This document shows, in pieces, positions 11,501-24,000 of a stretch of 64,000 nucleotides of DNA. Where the stretch lies: the NCBI GenBank assembly GCA_013399855.1, contig VXAY01005987.1, forward strand, positions 590,208 through 654,207, read 5' to 3'. Numbering within the stretch: position 1 is the stretch's first letter; each line of letters opens with the position of its first letter. The notes beneath the pieces were generated by a model, which was not told where the DNA came from, searched no databases, and saw only the letters and a program-made list of their open reading frames with translations. This stretch comes from Oxyruncus cristatus (Eukaryota; Chordata; Aves; Passeriformes; Cotingidae). A program made the position numbers and the translations under genes.

Positions 11501-14500
11501 TTATTATCTAATCTCCAAGTTTAGAAAGCTTGTGTGAACCGAGACTTTTCAATGGTCACATCCTGTTCAAATTTCAGAAGAATTTTCACAGGAAAGGAGT
11601 GAAAAGCACTTTGCTGACCCTCCAGCATTGTCTTGCCAAATTTGAAGATTCTGCTCTGCTCCAAAATAGAGGCATCATAGCTTCATAGTGAAATGTCAGA
11701 AACTCCTCCTTATTTTATCCAGCATCATGGTGCCTGTCTCCATTCCATCTTCATTCTTGAAAATAAATGAAATATTATTTGATTGTTACTCTTCTAAAAC
11801 TTCTCCTTAAAGCCAACACCTGCCTTAAAAGTATTAGCATATATATTTAAAGTTCTCAAACATATAAACAGATGAAAGCAAGGCCTTATGATGAACAGAG
11901 ATGATTCACCATTGTTACATCTTCTAATTTATCTGGGAGATTGGCACTGACTTTCACTGAGCCCTAGATTCTAGGTCCCTAAATCACTGTGAAAATTTGC
12001 TCACAATCTTTACTTCAGCTTTATTTCTCTTCGGAGATTTCAGGGCATATAAGTGGAATGTCAACTATCTCCTCACTGCAAAGAAAGTTGTCACCTCCAG
12101 GCCCTGACTTCTAACTGCAGTGTATGCATCATCTACTGTTATAAAAATATCTGCCAGAAAAAGACATGGAATCAGAATTAAAATCCACGGCATACGAATG
12201 GTCCAGTGTCCTAATTAACTGGCTGGAAAGAGGAACAATAATAAATAAGCCCTTGAGTTAGAAGCCAGATGTGGCAGAAGGGCCCTGCAGCTGATGAGCA
12301 GGCTCAGGCCCCTGAGCTGGAGGTAACTGCAATCCCCTTTTCTATGGAGTCTATGGCATGGACATTATGGCACTAAGAAATGGAGTGACCCAGTCCCAAA
12401 GAATAATCCATAGTTCAGCAAGATTATTTTATTAGTTATGTTTTAAGCATATAACATGTAGGGTGTGTTGTTTTTTTCCATCCAAAATGCAAGTTATAAT
12501 TTTCTCTCCATCACAGTAGACCACAAACCGTATTCTAAAAATAGTATTTCTTCAAGTTTCTCAAACAGCTATAGAATAGGCCTATAAGTATAGGCCATAA
12601 AAATACTTGCCTGAGCAAAGTAGCCTTCACAGATTCTAACAGAAAGGCTCTTTTCTCACAAGTATTCATTGTGTATCTATTCATACAGAAAACACCTGCA
12701 TAAAAGTTATCTGTCATATGAAAGTCACCACAATTTCTGATTTTTCTCTGAATGAATATTACCTGCAGCATCAAACACTACCTGGAGTCAAAAAAAAAAA
12801 AAAATATAGCCAAAAAAACCTGTTGTAAAGGACTGCGTGAGAATTTCAGATGAACAACATGGCATGCGGGGGAAAAAGTCACCCTGATGGAACAGGGATG
12901 AAGACTGGAAATGGAAGCAGAATGAGGCAAGTATACACTTTAAACTCTTGAAGGGGCAAAAAGGAGGGCAAAAAATGCCAGCTTGTAAAAGCCCAATAAA
13001 TATATTAGAAGAACTTGCTCATTACTGGAGAAGTCACTGAAGCAATTTGTCAGTTGACATGAAACCTGCTAGGATCTTAATGCACTGTTAGCGACTCTCT
13101 GCCATTAACTGACTGACAAGGGGGTTGGAGATTCTAACAACAGTGGGGTGCAATCTTTTCCAGAGAAAAATGTCCTGTCATTTCATTGGCATCACTTGTT
13201 TTACGGTACTCACAGTAACCTCAGAGTTTAAACAATGCTCAAGCAAAAGCAGCCATGAAACTGTGGCCACAGGAAGGTTTGGGGTTTGTTTTTATTCAAA
13301 TAGAGCCAGCAGCACTCAGGCTCAGAGTATTCGGATCTGTTTTCCTGTTACGCTTTTCCTTCATAATAACTGCTTTTCATTTTTTTAAAAATACAGCCAT
13401 AAAACCGGAAATTCCATAAAAGCTGTCTTCTTTTATATGAAAGTATGGGGGAAGGGGAAACACAAAAACATATGGAAGTCAATTAAATGCTTTATTTATT
13501 CGGCAAAAAAAAGGGGACTGTGTGTTCCCTGAATTGAATTTGTTTTCATTGTCCTTCTGTGGCCAACTGGTTTAGGGAGTTCATATACAATATCAGTCCT
13601 CATTTGTGCTTTTTCAAAATATGAGATTGTATTCCGCAGGTACATGGTTTTACAGCTGAAGCTAATCCCTTAATAATTTTGCTTCAGGTTTACAGTGATG
13701 TAATTTTAAGGTGATTTAAGAGAAATGAGTCACCAAAATCACTCATTATTTTACCATTCACCTTTCCAAATCATTACACTTTCTGCTGCTCATTAAGATT
13801 GTTAGAAGTGCATATACAGAAGTTACTAGTCTTCCAGGCTCAAACAGTAAAATTTTACACGCAGTCACCTATCACATTGTTAATTGTTTTAAGAATACTA
13901 TGAAATTAACCAATACCTACTGACATTTAGATGTTCATTAGAAAGTTCACTCACAAATGAAGGTACCTTAGAAAGCACAATATAGACTGTAATTATGTAG
14001 TAATGTCTATAAAAAGTATCTGACAAATATTTATCTTAAGGAAAACACAAAAGGAAAGAAGAAGAGGTAGCCTGGTAGTTCTGACATGCAGTTTTAATTT
14101 ACCTGTATGGGACTAAACTGGTATTTTGGTGGCAGCAGCCACAAACAGTATGTAAAAGCAGGAGAAGGACATACAACATAGGACTATAATTAAGGGAAAG
14201 TTGGAGGAAGTGATTATGTAAGAAATATTGTTTTGGATTAGAAAGACTCATAGTCAGTTTTTTATAAAGCATCTGAAGAGCTCAAAACACATTGCTTTTA
14301 CAAAAAGTAAAAAAAATCTGTGCTTGATTATTCTCTCTGAACAATACTCTGGCATGGTTTTAAAATACAGAAATAACCACTTTTTAGTAATTTCCAAAGC
14401 TGGATTCCTCAGTCATTAAATTATCACCACATCTAAGTGAACTCAGAGATAAGACTTGTGCACTGATCTACTTTTCATATACAATGTAGAAAGAAATATG

Positions 14501-14714
14501 AAAGTATGAAATCATCAGCATATTCTGTTAAACACAAGATCCCAGGAATATCCCAAGCCAAACAAATTAATTACAAACATTAAAAACAGATTAAAAAACT
14601 GAAATCAAATTGTAGGAAAAACTTAATCTTTAGACATTAAATTCGCTTTGCAAATATACAAATACAAGTATCTAAACTGAAAAGCTCTTTGCTCACTTTT
14701 TCTATCTCTGGATC

Positions 14715-14763
14715 CAATAATGTAAAAACATATTACATAATATATACAATAATGTAAAAACAT
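14715..14763 (+). repeat. Pair of exact 17-bp direct repeats
   Basis: CAATAATGTAAAAACAT occurs at 14715-14731 and at 14747-14763, with 15 bp of AT-rich sequence between the copies. No mobile element is visible between them. Confidence 0.8.
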
Positions 14764-17481
14764 AAACATATGATAATTTTATATAATAAAATGAAATTTT
14801 CTTAAGGAAAAGTTGCAAAGGTAGAACACAAAGATGGGAATTTTAGACAAGGAACACATTTTACTTTATAAAATGGAAGAATTTAAAAATTGGAATGTTT
14901 TAAACTCTTCTGAAACATGGGGCAATTAGGGAGTTTTAAGATAAATAGAAATTCAAACTGAACTGTTTGCCAACATAAAGGGCTTACGTTAAGGCATCAC
15001 AAAGAGATGGATTCTTACAAGTGCCATACATTTGCATTACCTGGATGAACTGATCACATAAAATGAACTCAAGTATCAGCAATAGGACAGACACTTATAC
15101 TAACTATGAGTCACACAATTGTTTGAAAAATGCTCCATTGCATGGGAAGATCAGCCGAGTAAGGAGGAGGAGATACTGCTGGAAAAGGAAGCACATTTAG
15201 AAGAATTTATAGTCATAGTGAAACTTGTCAAGTAAGACCTGATTTAGGAGCACTTCTGGGCTCCTTGCTGACATTAAGCTTTCATCAATATGTATAGTTC
15301 CAGCTACAAGTTCCCTTTGTATCACCTCCAAGTAGTTACCAAATCTACCTCAGCAGAAAATGTCTTACAGATATTCTTACCTCACTTGTTTTTCCGTTGG
15401 GTCCTAGAGACACCATTTTACTATGCATAAATTTTTCCACAGTCATCAAACTCTACCTGGGGAAAAATACCACAGCATACTCAGTACTCTAAGCTACCTT
15501 GAGTAGCTCATGCTTACCTCATGCTGGGTAACTCCTAGATCCTGATTTTTTTTTAACAACTTTGACAAAAGCCACTATCTAAGACCTCATTTTTAAGATA
15601 TTCCTGATCTTGGTTTTGTGAAAAGAATTTTAGTGAGAAGACTTTTAATAGCAGTTAGGACACAACTAAGATCCCTTTAGGAAGAGAAAAAGTCATCTGT
15701 ACAGAAACTAAACTCTTCTTGGGAACCAAGCCACCTGTGTGCCACTGCAGTGTGCATGAATTGGGAATCCCAGCTCTAAAGAGTATGTTCTGATAGGAGT
15801 CAAGTGCTGCAGCAAGATCAAGAAGTTTAAAGAAGGTCAAAACATCTCATTTAAGCTCATAATATAGTCTCTGATTCCCCAATAAGTGAAATTTACTCCC
15901 AGCAGACTATTCTTTTCATTTTTTTTCAATCAAGCTGAAAGTTCACTTTAAGTTACTAAATACTGGTATTTTTCAGTTTCTCTTTCTTTGTTTTCTCTTA
16001 AAGACATAATTAGATTCAATACTGGCATGATAAATTAATACCAAATTGCTATATTTATGCACATAAAAGCAGAAAATTAAAGTAAGAATTATTGAAGAGA
16101 TGGGTGGCTAAATAACATATAAATTGATGTGTGATGTATGGATGGAATTCTCCATGTTTCTTTAGCTTATATAACAAATAATGAACATTACATATAGGAA
16201 ATTAAACTGTGGCTATTAAACACCATAGATGCGCGAGGAAACATCAAGACTTAAGCCACATGATATGGCAAAGAAAAATGTCTTGTTCTAATAATCTCTG
16301 TCACCTAATCCTATAAATATGTTAGCTACTGCTAGTCTTCCCTGAAACTGGATAGCCATCACCCACCTTGCTGAACAAATGTAATTCAAAACAGCAGAAA
16401 CCAGATTGACAAACAGAGGGAAATAATTATTGAAAAGATGGGAAAGCTGGATCAATCTGGCAGAGTCTGGCAAGCACCAGTGCTGGCCATGGGCAGGAGA
16501 AGAGAGCATGTGGTCTTGAGCAGGAGGTGAGGAGGAAGCAGGAAAATGTCCTCTCATTAAACACTACTTTGGAACAATATTATGTATTTGCTGTTCTTCT
16601 TCTTAGCTTCAGAATACCTCTGAAGCAAGGTCAAGGGTCACAACAACAGCTGGTGAGTAAAAGCTTATGTTTTCAAATAATTTTCAGAAAAACATCAGCA
16701 AAGAATGTGTTAGCCAGGAAAACAAGAACACAGTAAACAGCATAAAACATGGTAAATAGTAAAGAGTCCTGTGAATAAGACTTGAATTGTTGGGTTTATA
16801 TATATGCTCTATCTTCATTGCCACATTTTTAAATACAGGCTTTCACAAAACAGTGACTAGTACTTATATATAAGCTTTAAGCCCTCATTTTCTTTCTAGC
16901 TAAACTGGGTGAAGATACACAACTCTTGTTTCACTCAGATTTTACAAATTATTTTTTTTTAATGAGACAAAAATATAATTAAAACCAGTTAACAATAGCA
17001 GTAACTGCAACTTCTGCAGACAGATTAGCACCTGGAAGTGACAAAAATTTTACCTTTCCCGTCCTGATCCTTGCACTGTATCATGCAGTCAATACACTTG
17101 AGTAAATGTGAAGCACAGCATGACTGCACGCCAGCAAGAGGGAACAGCATCTATGTGTATCCAAAATACACACACCAATTAAATGGGGAAGCCTCAGGGC
17201 CATCTCTAACTCTTTTGTTTAGATCTTTTCCACCCAATTGTTCTTCCTCTGGCTCGTCTGTTGGAAAGGACGGGATGTAACCCAACAGATGACTAACTAT
17301 GTACAATCAAACCCATTTTGTTGCTTAACCCCAGCAACTGCCACTTGTTATTTCTGAATCTTAAGGACCCTTGTCTTTAGCTATCTTGCTGTGGTGACCC
17401 AGAGATATAAAAAAAAAAAGAAATTTCCTCTCTTTGTTTAAGCCAAACAACAATTTGCAGTGAAAGATAAAACCACCTTGC

Positions 17482-17508
17482 ACATATATATATTTATATA
17501 TATATATA
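17482..17508. repeat. AT dinucleotide microsatellite
   Basis: An alternating A/T tract with one TTT interruption, followed by non-repetitive sequence. A second short AT tract lies at 38470-38484. Confidence 0.85.
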
Positions 17509-20454
17509 ACTGCTTGCAACAATCTAAATATCTCAGAAACATAATAGTAGAGTTTGCTCGATGTTTAGTTAAAAGTCACTAAGTCCAGACATGCTGAAGT
17601 CAATGAGAATTTTTTCAAGGATTTTAATGAGCTTTGGGTAAGACATAACTGGTTTAGGTTACTGACTTCTGTTGCTCCCTGGGTTTCATTCAACACTCAG
17701 AAAGAAATACTGAAAGTTAGTTAATAATCACATATCATGTAAACAGTGATGTACCCTAAAACAGAATACTGAGCTGGTTTCCATCTCAAAGCTCAGATTA
17801 TAATAATGCAAAAGCCAGGTGTATGGCACTGACCCAGACTTACAGTGTCAGATCTAACTTCAGGAAAGCAACCCAGCACATATTTTATAACAAGGTTATA
17901 AAATCTGATCTGAGAAATAATAATGGCAATCTTAAAATCTAAAATGTATTTTGCAGGGTTTTGAAATTAATATTTTTTTTCCATTATATGGCTTTACAGA
18001 TGGTCCTACCATAAAAACAGCATTCTTGTACCATTATGTCCATTGTTATCAGTTTTTGGTAAAGCATACCATTGCCATGTGAAATGAACTATTATTTTTG
18101 CACCATTATAGATGATGATGCAATATTCTGACTATATGTTTACTATAGCACTGATTTCACCCAAGGTTTAAAATTTGACAAGTCTTCAGGGTCACAGATC
18201 TACCAACCTTTACTTCATCTTTATACATATACTCATAAAAAGGAGTTTTAGGCATCTGAATGCTTTAGGCTCTGACCTCCTAATAGCTTGCAACAGAAAT
18301 AACAACTGAAAGCATTCACCTACATTGGATAGCTAAATGCATACATTTTAAAATTTGGTTGAACCTTTAAACACATACAAAAAAGGTAATGCTTTTGTGC
18401 CTGTTAAATCTTAAAATGCTTTCCCTGTCATGACTGAAGAAACATTTCAGAATAGAAGGAATAAGGTTTTGCAGGTTTATATATGAAATCAAATAATGCC
18501 AGAGATAGTAAATTTATAGTTTTTAGCATCATTTGCATGTAATGACTAGTATTTTCCAAACTGTTCTGAGAATCCTGTCCTCAAAACGAAGATTGTTCAA
18601 GAAGACAGGCAATTAGTAATTACCTTTTCTTAAAACAGTCAATGGCCTAAGTGGGGAGAAACCTGTAACTTCTAATCTAACACAGAAACTCAGCCCTCTT
18701 CTATCACACATCTGCTTTCCACTGGCAGATTGCATCTCACCACACAACTATAAAATTGGTGTAGACCTCCTCACCATCCTGAAAATGTTACAAATTACCT
18801 GAGATTTCAATGAACAACCTGAAATTTAACATGCTGGCAAGAACAATGAACTGCTATCTGTATGGTACCCTATACATCTATTGCTTTTTGAAATAGGTCC
18901 AAAATTTGGAAGTGACTGTATGGAGCTGTACAGAAATGATTCAGTCAAGCACCTTAATTTCTTCACATTGAAATCTTTCACAAGACTGTAAGCTTTTCCC
19001 TAAAAGAGCAGATATTCCAGCCATATAATCTGAGCATTTCATGTCTCTGGGTAAAAAGGGATCTCTATTAATATGCTGCAGTTTCCACCTCTCCGGACAA
19101 ATATGGGGTTTGAAAAAATAACATAAAGTCAGGTAAAGTATCCATGGGACTTTCATTACTGTCATTACAAATGAACATTTATAACTAATTGGCTTGGTAA
19201 GATCTGGTGACACTACTTTAACAATGCAAATCATTAACATCAATACTGCTGCATGAAAACAAGGCAAGGACACAGGAGTTTGACATTTTTACATATCCTA
19301 TTTTTAAACAAGTATAATAACCATCAAAGGCTTCTGGAATCTGAAAACGTGGAATTTCTCTGTTTGCACATCTGTTTGCATATGATATGGAGGATAGAAA
19401 GTTTCTTAATTATGACTATGTCAGCTGCCACAGGCAAAGTCATCTCTTAGGTCAGTGGACAGTTTAGTCTCTGAGTTTATCTCAATCATGGGCCTCCTTG
19501 CTGTGATCTCCAGCATGGTATTAATTAGTTCCAGTTGTAGAGTGGACTTCTGAAATATCAACATCTGTTCACATGCAGGACCACACACTTGTCGTACATA
19601 GGCCATCACACAGCTAATTATGACTGATACGGAATTAAACTGAATCACAGACTCCTAGAAGTCAGTCTTTATGCAATTCTCATTAGTTTGACTTTCCATC
19701 AGTTACTGTTTTCCATTAATTCTATTTAAACTCATATTTACAGTTTCTAATTTTTTAAAGAAAACCCTTTTTTTTTCCTTTTTCTTCTTGAGATGTTTTT
19801 CGAGGGATTTCTCTGAAAATCTCTTCAAACACATTCAGCAAGATAATCAAAGCATCAGAGAAATAAGAAAGCATGAAACTGAGGTAAGCCAGGAATGTCC
19901 CAATCACTGATAAAATGCTGTGTGACTTTAAATCTTATTTGGATACTAATATTAAGTTTAAGACAGTTTTGCTTAAGCGTTTTTGACTAGGAAATAAGAA
20001 ACTGTAGAAATCCAACTATATTCCTTTTTGTGCGGTTTAAATGCTTTGATCTGCAGACAGAAATGAATGAATATATGTACAGTAGATGTACAAATGAATG
20101 GTACCCTCAGAAATATGATTAGAAGGACCTAATAGCAGAGATGTTCCTGAAGGTGTGGTTTGAAAGCTTCTGCAGGTGTGCAGCCCTCCTGAGTTAAGAA
20201 TAAGTGGACTCTTCCCACAAGTTCTCTTGTGAATCTTTTTTCACTGACTGCTTTTAATAGGCTGGGATCTAATGACTATATTTAGGGAGAGCTGAATTTT
20301 ATTCCACATAGACAAAATAAAGTTTCACTGGTACAGAAAATTTAACTTGAAACAATTATGTGATGAGTTAGAAACTAAGTATGATCAGCATTTTCTTTGT
20401 CTGAGGCTTTCAGAACTATAGAAACTACAGAACATTATATTTTTCAAAAGCTTG

Positions 20455-21029
20455 TGTGGTGGGTTGACCTTGGCTGGACACAAGATGCCCACCAAGCCAC
20501 TCTATCACTCCCTTTTCATGGTTGGGCAAGAGAGAGAGAATAAGATGGAAAATGACTCATAGGTTGAGATAAGGCATTTTACTAAAGCAAAAACGAAAGT
20601 CTGTGTGCACATAAGTGAAGAGGAAAATAACGAGGTTTATTGTCTACTTCCCATTACCCATTAGTGGTGTTTGGCCACTTCCTGGGAGGCAGGGCTTCAG
20701 CATGTGCAGTGGTTGCTCAGAGGCAAACACTGAAATAATGAATGTCCTCCCTTCCTCCTCCTTCCCTTGGCTTTTATATCTGAGCTAATATCATATGGTA
20801 CGGAATATCCCTTTGGTTAGTTTGGATCAGCTGGCCTGGTTGTGTCCCCTCCCAAGATCTTGCCCTCGACTGGGGGCAGAGGGGGGTGGGGAGGATGCTG
20901 TGCCAGCGCTGCTCAGCAGCAGCCAAAACACTGGTGTGTTATCAACCCCTTTCTAGTTATCAATGCAAAGCACAGCACTGTAAGGGCCGCTATGGGGAAA
21001 TGAACTCCAGCTCAGAAAGAGGCAATACA
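20455..21029 (-). mobile_element. Solo LTR, ERVL-like (avian), minus orientation
   Basis: On the plus strand it starts TGTGGTGGGTTGACC and ends GGCAATACA, giving TG...CA ends on either strand and a length of 575 bp. A perfect 5-bp duplication GCTTG flanks it (20450-20454 and 21030-21034), as is usual for class III ERVL elements. I recognise the sequence as a common bird LTR normally met in this antisense form, but I am not certain of the subfamily name. Orientation follows from signals read on the minus strand: TATA-like GATATAAAAG at 20780-20771, then AATAAA at 20641-20636. No PBS, gag or pol flank it, so it is a solo LTR. It has the same direction as NAV3 transcription. Confidence 0.88.
20636..20778 (-). 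promoter_or_regulatory. TATA box and AATAAA of the intronic ERVL-like LTR
   Basis: On the minus strand TATAAAA is at 20778-20772 and AATAAA at 20641-20636, about 130 bp apart, the normal U3-to-R spacing. Since NAV3 reads in the same direction, the pair could act as a cryptic intronic promoter or a premature polyadenylation site. This is inference only. Confidence 0.5.
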
Positions 21030-21034
21030 GCTTG

Positions 21035-24000
21035 TCATTCTCTTTATACCATGTAAGAGTCCTTAACATTTTTTAAAAACTGAGGTTGCAAAAAAACACC
21101 ATAACAAACATTCTAAATATTATGTTCTTCCTCATTCTTCAGCACAATTCACCAAAATCAATAGGCTCCAAATGGAATTACTACATTATGTGAAAAACTC
21201 CACTTTCTCTACAAAATTATTAGAGCTCTGTTTTAGTTGTTTTTTACCATATTTAGCTAGGTCTGAGGTCACTATTAGCTTGCCTACAGAAGCATGAAGT
21301 CATTAATATGCATTAGCTGATATAACCTAGAACACTATGCATTAAAATATCCTTTTTTTTTCCCTCAGTGATCACAGCAATTAAATTCAACCCTGATAAA
21401 TTGAAATGAGGTGCAAAGAGAATGTGATAGCAAAGACTCATTAGAAAATAAAATGTTCTATTAGAACAGCCTGGGCTGTTTAGATCACACGATTTTTGAC
21501 TCATTAGGGCAGTTGGGTGGCCCCCTAGCTGAAACTGATGCGACAGTTACAAAGGGGAAATCTGCTGCACCTCTTTTTCCACGTCATGTCCCACTATAGA
21601 CATCTGCTGTACTTCTATTTCTATATTTCACACTATATCCCTTTCACACCACATCCAAGTGTAAATAATTTATGTTTCTCAATGACCTATTTCTGTATTA
21701 AGCTGAAGCATTGTGTCTCCTGGTCTACTAAGCAACCTGCATAGAGTTGGGAACATCTACCAATTTGTACAGAGAAGTTTAATTATTTGCCATCTATGGA
21801 GCAGATCAAGGAAATCTGGTATCTACAAAAAAAAATCTGAAGAGGGAATACAAACCCCCAAAATTTCTAGGCTAGTTGCTGAATTTTTCGTTGTCAGTTT
21901 TGCTGAACAGTACCTATGACCCTGTTCCCAGAATTCTTAAAAATCAGTATATTTGAAATGATCAAGCTGAGATATAGAGCATCCCAACAAAGCACGGTAA
22001 CAGAGCAGTTCTGTTAAATGACAAAGGTACATGAAATCAGCTATTAAATTGACTAACTTGAAACATTTTGCTACAAAGTGCAATCCATAAATCTTTCTGA
22101 GACATCTAGGCTACTTATATAGTGCTTGTGAAAAAATAGGCATCACCAAAAAAAGCAGTCTAAGTCATCCACACATCAGACTTACACATGCCTAGGGCTT
22201 GCCTAAAGAAATACTTACGGACCTTCATGTCCAAAGACTGAGATTCAGGTAAAAGGGTCAGAGAAGGTTCTGTTTTCTTGAGGATTTTTCTCATAGGATT
22301 TGTGAACTAAGCAAGGCTTACACTTCTCTGTCACAGCTGAGGTGGCAAAGGAAAGATGATGCCTACCTCTACACTTGGTAGATTGAAAGAACTTATATGT
22401 TCCTCTTCCCAGTATTTCTTTAACTTTGTAAATTAAACAGACACTAAGTAAACAGGCCTTAAAACAAGACTGGAAGTTAGGGCACATCTGCTCCAGTGAA
22501 GAACGGACTTGGTGCGATGAATTAACTTATGTTCTTCCCCAAGTATTCAATTTTTGGCAATGAAGTAATTTAAAAAAAAACAGATGAATAATCTCATGCT
22601 ATATTTGCCCTTGGTATGGTGCTTTCAGCTTTCCTGCATGAAGTAGCAGAGGTGGGTTTGACTCCCTAAGTAGAATTCAAAACTTTACTCTTCTCTCAGG
22701 TGTCTGTAATCATCAGACTCTTAAAAGGACGCATGTCAGATTTCCCACATTTTTACTTAAAGTAACTACCAAAGGCTGTCAATCCACTCTCATTAAAAAT
22801 GCAAAATGCATTTTTAAGAGGTTTGCATTGGTGGGCATACCTTTGGGTAAGAGCTTGCAAAACCCTGTCCAAGTTTTCATCTCTGACTCATTTCAGACAG
22901 AAGAATAGGACAGTCTGGGCATGTTAGAGAGCCAAAAGTCATGCTCATAGTTGGCTCTAAAGTCACACTGAGAGATATCTGGTAAATTTAAGATACTGAA
23001 GGCTGAGGTGTCAGGAGATGCTGGGCTTACAGACTTCAATCACTCCTCTGTAGACACTTTATTTCACCTAGTCTGACAAGCTTTTCCATTTTTGGTGAAA
23101 AAAAATTCCTTGCCTGACATAATCTACCCATCATGATCTTTGACTAAGAGCAAACTGAAGGCTGTTTCCTCATGTTCACTAAGTATCTGACTTTACTGCT
23201 CATTTTTGTCACACCTTCAATTTTCTCTCAGTTGATTTTTCAAGCCAAATCAGCCTGGGGAGGTACTTAGGAGTTTGGACTCTGTGTTCAATTTCAGCAA
23301 GGAATTAATGTGCCACTTAAGGGAGAGATTAAGATAATATTTCAGTGTAGAACTCTGATAACCCACTTTTTTCATATATGATGTATAAAAAACAATTCTG
23401 GGGAACTTTTTCATCTTGTTCAGAGCAGAACTCATCTGTAATCCACAGTGCCCTAAAGATGGCATAGAATTAATGAACAGAATTTCTTTACTTTACTCCT
23501 ATTCACCTAGCCTTTTAATTAAAACAAAACTTTTACTCGAATGCAACGAAAAATTGAAAACCTAAAGACTTGCCCTATTAGTCTTTCTAATTTCTTTTGT
23601 AGAATGCTGTGAACTTATTTCATCACTTATAGAGATGAATCTGTAAAGCGGACTTCATAAAGTTCATCTTTATTTAAGTCACTGACTGCAAGGCAAATAA
23701 GTCCCTTACTTTTTGGTTAAATACAGGAACTTTGTTTTCCCCAGTGTCTGGGAAAGTGACTGAAAAGCACATCCGAATTTTAACTTCCTTAAGCTAAAAC
23801 TATTATTTATTTTAATCAGGTTCACTAACCAACACAAAGACTGCAGTTAGAGATGGGTAATTGTTATTTGCTCTCTGCATACTAGTATCTTTGAAATGAA
23901 TATTCAAAGCCTTTGCTGTTCCAAGCCTCTGATCTTCCTTTCAAGTGTAGCAAGCACTACTGAAATTCTGAAAGAACAGAATAAATCACTGACCTATCCA

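Larger units (their letters stand above)
5701..20449. other. Unique AT-rich intron sequence, no gene seen
   Basis: About 14.7 kb without a recognisable exon or interspersed repeat. It contains short poly-A/T runs (for example 12789-12804) and the 17-bp direct repeats at 14715. The stretch at 13590-13810 is free of repeats and holds a TGAGTCA motif and homeodomain-like TAAT cores, so it is a possible conserved non-coding element. Open frames near 9617-9976 (minus) show no family signature. Confidence 0.55.
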
